Assembly (NCBI RefSeq): GCF_900129005.1
Contig: NZ_FQUN01000003.1
Span: 417,165 to 481,164 of the forward strand
Length of the DNA stretch: 64,000 nucleotides
Direction of reading: 5' to 3'
Origin: Leeuwenhoekiella marinoflava DSM 3653
GTDB taxonomy: Bacteria; Bacteroidota; Bacteroidia; Flavobacteriales; Flavobacteriaceae
A program made the position numbers and the translations under genes. How positions within the stretch are numbered: the first letter of the stretch is position 1; every line of letters begins with the position of its first letter. The notes below the pieces were generated by a model. That model was given only the letters and a program-made list of their open reading frames with translations, was not told the origin of the DNA and ran no database searches. Positions 59,343-64,000 of this stretch are shown here, in pieces.

Positions 59343-60119
59343 TTAAGCTGAAACCTTATTATTGATCTCTTCTTCAATGCCACTCCAAAGTACAATACGT
59401 CGCTTTAATGCTTCTATAGCAGTATGCTTAACTTCTTCCCATTTAAGAGAATCTGTACCGCAAAGTTCTTCTACCATTTGTAATGCCATCGGACCGTGCT
59501 CATCGCCATCCAATTCAATATGACGGTCAAAGTAATATTTAAAATGCGTCAAATCTTGTTTTGGGAAGTTCTTCTGGATTTCAGTAATTATTTTACCAAA
59601 CATATCCGGAATCAAGTCTTCGCGACCAAAGGTGAAAGCAGCCGCTATTTTATGCGGTTTACCTTCGGCAATGATCTCAAAAGTAAAACGTAGAAATTCT
59701 TTTACACTTTCAGGAATATCACTTACCGCAATAACCAGAAAGATATCTGTGCCGTGGGTAATATGATTTAAAAAAGTGTTGATTTGCTCTAAAGAAGCAT
59801 CAGATTTTTTCATTGCGTCCAGATACATCTCAAAATGGCTTTGGCGTTTGCCCTCCATGTTGATATCTGTTTCTTCTGCTAGAACAATCTCATTGATGAG
59901 GTATCTGATTTCAGGATTCCCTATAGGGTACCAAGGCGTAGAAACTTTAGTAAGATCAAATTGTAATGCTTTGAGTAAAGACATAAAATCCCAAACCGCA
60001 AATACGTGATGTTGCATGAATGACTGCAAATCTGCCGGAGTGCGTAGATTTTTATAAAGGCTGTGATTTAAAAGCTGATGTTGATACGGAGCGATAGCTT
60101 TATTGATGTACTTACTCAT
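59343..60119 (-). CDS. DUF3050 heme-oxygenase-fold protein
   Basis: 258 residues of family DUF3050, all-helical. Conserved positions are LRTPADLQSFMQHHVFAVWD (His pair about 37-38), NEIVLAEETDIN (Glu), YFDRHIELDGDEHGPMALQM (Asp-Glu-His, about 208-227). These side chains look like ligands of a diiron or heme-type centre in the TenA/heme-oxygenase-like fold. Enzymatic role not established. Monocistronic. Confidence 0.87.
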   Translation of the reverse strand: MSKYINKAIAPYQHQLLNHSLYKNLRTPADLQSFMQHHVFAVWDFMSLLKALQFDLTKVSTPWYPIGNPEIRYLINEIVLAEETDINMEGKRQSHFEMYLDAMKKSDASLEQINTFLNHITHGTDIFLVIAVSDIPESVKEFLRFTFEIIAEGKPHKIAAAFTFGREDLIPDMFGKIITEIQKNFPKQDLTHFKYYFDRHIELDGDEHGPMALQMVEELCGTDSLKWEEVKHTAIEALKRRIVLWSGIEEEINNKVSA

Positions 60120-60198
60120 CCAAAATAATTTTCTGTAAAATTAGAAAATTCAATTTGACTATATGCTATTTTAACCCTTGATATTCTCTATAGAGCTA

Positions 60199-61377
60199 TT
60201 ATTTAAATGCATTTAACCCGGTGATATCCATGCCGGTTATGAGTAAATGAATATCATGGGTGCCTTCGTAAGTGATAACGCTTTCTAAATTCATCATATG
60301 GCGCATAATACTGTACTCGCCGGTGATGCCCATTCCGCCCAGTATTTGACGGGATTCCCGGGCTATTTTCAGCGCCATTTCTACGTTATTACGCTTAGCC
60401 ATAGATATTTGCGAAGAAGTAGCTTTGCCTTCATTTCTAAGCGTTCCCAGACGCCATGCAAGAAGCTGGGCTTTGGTGATTTCAGTAATCATCTCAGCTA
60501 ACTTTTTTTGTTGAAGTTGGAATGCTCCAATGGGTTTGTCAAACTGCTCCCGTTCTTTTGCGTAGCGCAAAGCCGTGTCGTAACAGTCCATCGCTGCGCC
60601 AATAGCCCCCCAGGCAATACCAAAGCGAGCTGAATCTAAACACATTAATGGAGCGCCTAGTCCAGATTTATTAGGAAGCAGATTTTCTTTTGGAATTTTT
60701 ACATTGTCAAAGATCAGCTCACCAGTGGCACTAGCTCTTAAAGACCATTTGTTATGAGTTGTGGGTGTAGAAAAACCTTCCATACCGCGTTCAACCAGCA
60801 AACCTTGTATGCGACCGCTTTCATCTTTTGCCCATACTACTGCGACATCTGCAAATGGCGCATTAGAAATCCACATTTTTGCACCGTTAAGCAAGTAATG
60901 ATTGCCTTTGTCTTTGAAGTTTGTAACCATTCCGCCAGGATTAGAACCGTGATCGGGTTCGGTAAGGCCAAAACATCCCATAAACTCTCCACTTGCGAGT
61001 TTGGGTAAAAACTTTTTACGTTGTGTTTCAGAACCAAATTTATAAATAGGATACATCACCAGAGAAGACTGTACCGAAGCTGTAGAACGTACACCGCTAT
61101 CGCCGCGTTCAATTTCTTGCATAATGAGTCCATAACTGATTTGATCTAAACCGGCACCGCCATATTCTTCAGGAATGTAGGGGCCAAAGGCACCAATTTC
61201 AGCAAGCCCCTTAATAATCTCTTTAGGAAATTCGGCTTTTTGAGCGGCTTCTTCAATAATGGGAGATACATCGCGTTTAACCCAATCTCGTGCGGCAGTG
61301 CGCACGAGTTTATGTTCTTCGGTTAAAAGATCGTCTAAGTTATAATAATCTGGAGCTTCAAAAAGATCAGGTTTCAT
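60199..61377 (-). CDS. Acyl-CoA dehydrogenase, glutaryl-CoA dehydrogenase-like
   Basis: 392 residues. FAD-binding acyl-CoA dehydrogenase. CFGLTEPDHGSNPGGM (FAD/substrate strand, about 136-151), ISNAPFADVAVVWAKDE, REQFDKPIGAFQLQQKKLAEM, RQILGGMGITGEYSIMRH and the catalytic Glu in ESVITYEGTHDIHLLITG (about 370) are all clear. The N-terminal region (EEHKLVRTAARDWVKRDVSP, EYGGAGLDQISYGLIMQEIE) and the YEGTHD motif are close to glutaryl-CoA dehydrogenase, which acts in lysine degradation. That fits with the saccharopine-type gene elsewhere in the window, though it is not adjacent. Confidence 0.9.
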   Translation of the reverse strand: MKPDLFEAPDYYNLDDLLTEEHKLVRTAARDWVKRDVSPIIEEAAQKAEFPKEIIKGLAEIGAFGPYIPEEYGGAGLDQISYGLIMQEIERGDSGVRSTASVQSSLVMYPIYKFGSETQRKKFLPKLASGEFMGCFGLTEPDHGSNPGGMVTNFKDKGNHYLLNGAKMWISNAPFADVAVVWAKDESGRIQGLLVERGMEGFSTPTTHNKWSLRASATGELIFDNVKIPKENLLPNKSGLGAPLMCLDSARFGIAWGAIGAAMDCYDTALRYAKEREQFDKPIGAFQLQQKKLAEMITEITKAQLLAWRLGTLRNEGKATSSQISMAKRNNVEMALKIARESRQILGGMGITGEYSIMRHMMNLESVITYEGTHDIHLLITGMDITGLNAFK

Positions 61378-61520
61378 AAGGTGCTTATTGAAAATGATAG
61401 CAATTAGCGTTACGATTACTAATGCTTTAATGAATGTGTCTTGTAACTATCTAAATTTAGCATTTTGCTAAAGCAACAAAAACAATTCTTTTAATTTTTC
61501 AATAAAAAATTAAAAACCGA

Positions 61521-62249
61521 TCACATTTTTAAGTAAAAATCCTCAACAAGATCAATGTATTTTTTGGTGTGCTGATGCCTTCCTGTTTCGATGATGAGTT
61601 CGTCTTGTGCTAAATCAGTTTGCTTGCGGGAGAATTCGATTAAAGAACGCTTCGGTGCAACTTCAGGATTGCCTTTTACGTGCGTGATGTGGTGGGGATA
61701 TAAATTCGCTTGAGCAGCAATTTCTATAAATTCTTCTTCACGCATTCGCGGAATAATCACTGAAAAAACTCCTTCAGCATTTAAAAGTTGATTCACTGAA
61801 GCAACCAGTAATTCAAAAGGCATCGACTCCTCAAAACGGGCATTTGCTCGTGCTTTTGAGTTGGTTTGCTCTTCTTGTAACGCAACAGATCCTTCAAAAA
61901 ATGGTGGATTACAGACAATCAAGTCGTAGGTGTCTTCAATTTCTGTGGCAAACTCATATAAATGGGCATGATAACAAAATAGCCGATCACCCCAAGGCGA
62001 TTGCTCAAAGTTTTCTACCGCCTGCTCATATGCATTCTCGTCAAGTTCTAAGGCGTCAACAAGTTCGGCATAGCAGCGTTGAGCAAGCATTAGCGCGATT
62101 ACGCCTGTACCTGTACCTATATCTAGAATAGAATCGGGTTTTTGATCAACACGAGTCCAGGCGCCGAGTAGTACGCCATCTGTGCCTATTTTCATCGCAC
62201 AGCGATCTTGCTCTATTTTAAACTGTTTGAATTGAAAGGGTTTTGACAC
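61521..62249 (-). CDS. tRNA1(Val) (adenine-N6)-methyltransferase-like
   Basis: 242 residues, class I SAM methyltransferase of the TrmN6/YfiC type. MKIGTDGVLLGAW (about 19-31), ILDIGTGTGVIALMLAQR (SAM motif I, about 42-59), and the amino-methylation motif NPPFF (about 114-118) are present, followed by the FELLVASVNQLLNAEGVFSV block. It probably modifies A37 of tRNA-Val. Monocistronic. A structured repeat lies upstream. Confidence 0.9.
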   Translation of the reverse strand: MSKPFQFKQFKIEQDRCAMKIGTDGVLLGAWTRVDQKPDSILDIGTGTGVIALMLAQRCYAELVDALELDENAYEQAVENFEQSPWGDRLFCYHAHLYEFATEIEDTYDLIVCNPPFFEGSVALQEEQTNSKARANARFEESMPFELLVASVNQLLNAEGVFSVIIPRMREEEFIEIAAQANLYPHHITHVKGNPEVAPKRSLIEFSRKQTDLAQDELIIETGRHQHTKKYIDLVEDFYLKM

Positions 62250-62288
62250 AAAGAAAACGTTTAAATAAAAGTATGTTTAATGTTTTTG

Positions 62289-62374
62289 GCGTGACCCTAA
62301 GGGTCGGGCTATCCGCTTCAAGTCCTCGGCATGCTATCGCTTGCCTGTGGGCTTTACACTGCTATCCCTCACGC
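62289..62374. repeat. 86-bp structured intergenic repeat
   Basis: Bounded by gcgtga and tcacgc (inverted). The inner ends also correspond: gggctatcc near the left, and gctatccc near the right. It contains a perfect inner hairpin (accctaagggt). It looks like the short structured repeats found between genes in many Flavobacteriaceae. It occupies most of the 140-bp gap between the methyltransferase gene and rimM. Confidence 0.6.
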
Positions 62375-62392
62375 GGATGAAAACCAACCTGT

Positions 62393-62917
62393 TTAAAGAT
62401 AAATATTGATCAAACCCTCTGGCGTATCGAGTGTTAAGGTTTTTGTAGTCCGGTCAACTTTCTTAATAAAATCGTCATTTATAGGGATGAGGACTTCTTT
62501 ACCCTTATGATCAATTTCAAAAAGAGCCTGAGCAGTGTTGTCATTAACACCGGTAATTGTACCTACTTCTCCGAAGTAAATATCATTCACTTTAAAACCT
62601 ATGATCTCGTGGTAATAAAACTGATTGCCTTCCAATTGCGGAAGCATAGATAGAGGTAAATACAATTCTGCATTGATGAGATCATCTGCATCTTCTTCGG
62701 TATTTACATCTTCAAAATCTATGCGAAGTAAAGTAGACTTGTGCAACTGGCTTGCACGTATAAAAAAAGGAACCAGATTGCCGTTAAAATCGACAAATAC
62801 TGATTCCAGTTCTTCATACATTCCGGGTTCGTCTGTATCTAGCTTCGCTAGTAACTCGCCCTTAAAGCTAAATTTTCGCACGATTTTGCCCAGATAGAAA
62901 CATTCTTCTTTGCGCAT
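62393..62917 (-). CDS. rimM: Ribosome maturation factor RimM
   Basis: 174 residues. RimM assists 30S head assembly by binding S19. The N-terminal domain has CFYLGKIVRKFSFKGELLAK and the C-terminal PRC-barrel has FYYHEIIGFKV, GEVGTITGVNDNTAQALFEI and EVLIPINDDFIKKVD. It follows rpsP on the minus strand by 11 bp, the standard arrangement. Confidence 0.96.
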   Translation of the reverse strand: MRKEECFYLGKIVRKFSFKGELLAKLDTDEPGMYEELESVFVDFNGNLVPFFIRASQLHKSTLLRIDFEDVNTEEDADDLINAELYLPLSMLPQLEGNQFYYHEIIGFKVNDIYFGEVGTITGVNDNTAQALFEIDHKGKEVLIPINDDFIKKVDRTTKTLTLDTPEGLINIYL

Positions 62918-62928
62918 CGTGAATAGAT

Positions 62929-63453
62929 TTATTTAGCTTCTTCGTTGTTTTCTTCAGCAGCAGGAGCAGCTTCTGCTTCAGGAGCAGCCTCTTCAGCTAC
63001 TTCTTCAGGCTGAGCAGCAGCGATACGAGCTTCGTTAACCGCTTTTTCAGCAGCTAAAGCCTCTTTACGAGCTTCTTGCTGAGCCTTAGTAAGACCGTCT
63101 TTTTTAGCTTCAACTTGAGAAGCTTTTTCTTCAACCCAAGCATTAAATTTCTCTTCTGCTTGTTCTTCTGTTAAAGCACCTTTACGTACACCACCAGCAA
63201 GGTGATTTTTAAGTAAAGCTCCTTTGTAAGAAAGTAAACGTTTTGCAGTTTCGGTAGGCTGTGCCCCGTTTTGCAACCATTTTACTGAAGAATCTACGTC
63301 TAATTCAATAGTCGCAGGGTTTGTGTTTGGATTGTAGATACCTAGTTTTTCTAAGAATTTACCATCCCGTTTAGCACGCGTGTCTGCGGCTACTACCCAG
63401 TAAAAAGGTTTTCCTTTTTTACCGTGTCTTTGCAATCTGATTTTTACTGGCAT
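62929..63453 (-). CDS. rpsP: 30S ribosomal protein S16 with a long acidic tail
   Basis: 174 residues. The conserved S16 core is the first 80 residues (VKIRLQRHGKKGKPFYWVV, FLEKLGIYNPNTNP, GAQPTETAKRLLSYKGALLK). The remaining 95 residues are an Ala/Glu/Lys extension ending EAAPAAEENNEEAK, a low-complexity tail known from other Bacteroidota S16 proteins. First gene of the rpsP-rimM operon. Confidence 0.97.
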   Translation of the reverse strand: MPVKIRLQRHGKKGKPFYWVVAADTRAKRDGKFLEKLGIYNPNTNPATIELDVDSSVKWLQNGAQPTETAKRLLSYKGALLKNHLAGGVRKGALTEEQAEEKFNAWVEEKASQVEAKKDGLTKAQQEARKEALAAEKAVNEARIAAAQPEEVAEEAAPEAEAAPAAEENNEEAK

Positions 63454-63693
63454 AAAAATTAATTTTTGGGGTACCCGACCCCGGTTATAATTTATAAATT
63501 ACTATCTGATAACATTTTGTCGCAAATAGCTTTTCTAAATAAGGGCGCAAATATACTACAATTTTCTGGCTGTCAAGATGTTTTTAGTCTATAAAATTAC
63601 ATTGTTGTCCGGTAAAAATCTAAAATAAGGAATAATCCTTTGTGACTGCCCTTTTTTGTTGAGTTACCTGGGTCATTTCAAAATAGAACCTCC

Positions 63694-64000
63694 CTATGGA
63701 GAGGCAAACAAGCTTAGTTGTCCAATGTCCTTTGTGGTGACTTCCTCCCATTTGGCCCCTGGGTTCTTCAAGAATTTGAATAGGTCAATATAGGTCATCA
63801 AATGATACCGTATTACGGACATCATATTGGAATAAGCCCAGTTTCTTTTTGCCTTACGTTGCACCACCAGCATCAAAAGTTGAACGATCAAACTTACCCA
63901 TATCTGGATCTCAATGGCATTTTGGTTGTCCCCGAGAAAATACTTTAGCGGGAAGTTCTGCTTGAGGCGCTTGAACATGGTCTCTATCTGCCATCTGTTC
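63694..64000 (-). CDS. IS4-family transposase, C-terminal part (runs past the window)
   Basis: The frame stays open to the last base. Read through from the window edge it gives RWQIETMFKRLKQNFP, which contains the IS4-family DDE signature R-x3-E-x6-K (the last catalytic Glu and the Lys). The next part is helical (YFLGDNQNAIEIQIWVSLIV, QRKAKRNWAYSNMMSVIRYH) and ends GQLSLFASP. About 102 residues are visible. The insertion sequence lies just upstream of rpsP. Its left inverted repeat should fall between about 63600 and 63693, but I could not fix it. Confidence 0.85.
   Translation of the reverse strand, partial: NRWQIETMFKRLKQNFPLKYFLGDNQNAIEIQIWVSLIVQLLMLVVQRKAKRNWAYSNMMSVIRYHLMTYIDLFKFLKNPGAKWEEVTTKDIGQLSLFASP

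Noticed and set aside
1..64000. CRISPR array, tRNA or rRNA genes, prophage or classical defence genes.
   Set aside because: I looked for regularly spaced repeats, T-loop-like sequences, phage structural genes and restriction or toxin modules and found none beyond the DUF559 insert and the IS fragment.

Overview
The window is a chromosomal segment of a marine-type member of the Bacteroidota, most likely the family Flavobacteriaceae. The signs are a SusC/SusD pair, many Bacteroidota-restricted families (DUF4301, DUF3127, DUF3098, DUF4271, DUF4296, a YugP-type peptidase), an S16 protein with a long acidic tail, an AT-rich genome and several exact TAnnTTTG -7 promoter elements. I do not assign a genus. 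Most of the content is core housekeeping, densely packed on both strands. No tRNA, rRNA, prophage or CRISPR array was recognised.

Layout. 1-3.3 kb: end of a NadR-like ATPase, DUF4301, ArfB rescue factor, and two tandem small secreted proteins. 3.5-7.3 kb: a sigma-54 response regulator facing a hybrid histidine kinase. 7.4-9.8 kb: a TPP riboswitch controlling a TonB-dependent receptor, probably for thiamine. 9.9-19.7 kb: a degenerate Rieske-like lipoprotein, greA, then a SusC-SusD-prolyl oligopeptidase operon lying between greA and a HIT gene. 19.7-29.1 kb: NudK and sensor kinase, flavin reductase, aat, tag, and the cluster ftsX-DUF3098-uppP-truB plus a TonB-like protein. 29.3-34.3 kb: 2-dehydropantoate 2-reductase, a secreted protein with a fresh 30-bp duplication, and leuS. 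34.4-43.5 kb: envelope proteins, tyrS, an epimerase, a DUF4296-pyrC-glycosyltransferase operon, and DUF4271-hemD. 43.8-56 kb: pckA, a saccharopine dehydrogenase-like gene with an Lrp regulator, a LuxE-type acyltransferase, a PhoB/PhoR-like system, a glycosyltransferase, trmB, a LysE transporter, an alkyltransferase-like protein, and Mrp/NifU-type Fe-S assembly. 56-64 kb: isomerase, ferredoxin, SGNH hydrolase with a dead paralogue, phosphoesterase, DUF3050, acyl-CoA dehydrogenase, TrmN6-type methyltransferase, rimM-rpsP, and the end of an IS4-family transposase gene.

The most unusual object is in leuS (30897-34280). A roughly 440-bp cassette encoding a DUF559 (Vsr-like) nuclease domain sits in frame inside the CP1 editing domain. 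It is bounded by imperfect inverted C/G-rich hairpin repeats. A solo copy of the same kind of hairpin sits in frame in a second loop of leuS. Together they look like a small repeat-plus-nuclease mobile system that spreads into genes without breaking the reading frame.

Other structure not explained by genes includes a four-copy intergenic repeat starting with a CTCGATAATCGAG palindrome (about 3.47, 21.87, 38.18 and 55.46 kb), one copy of which holds further nested palindromes. There is also a separate 86-bp repeat at 62.29 kb, a decayed SGNH-hydrolase paralogue at 57.0-57.6 kb, and a 162-bp antisense overlap between a histidine kinase and a glycosyltransferase caused by apparent loss of a stop codon.
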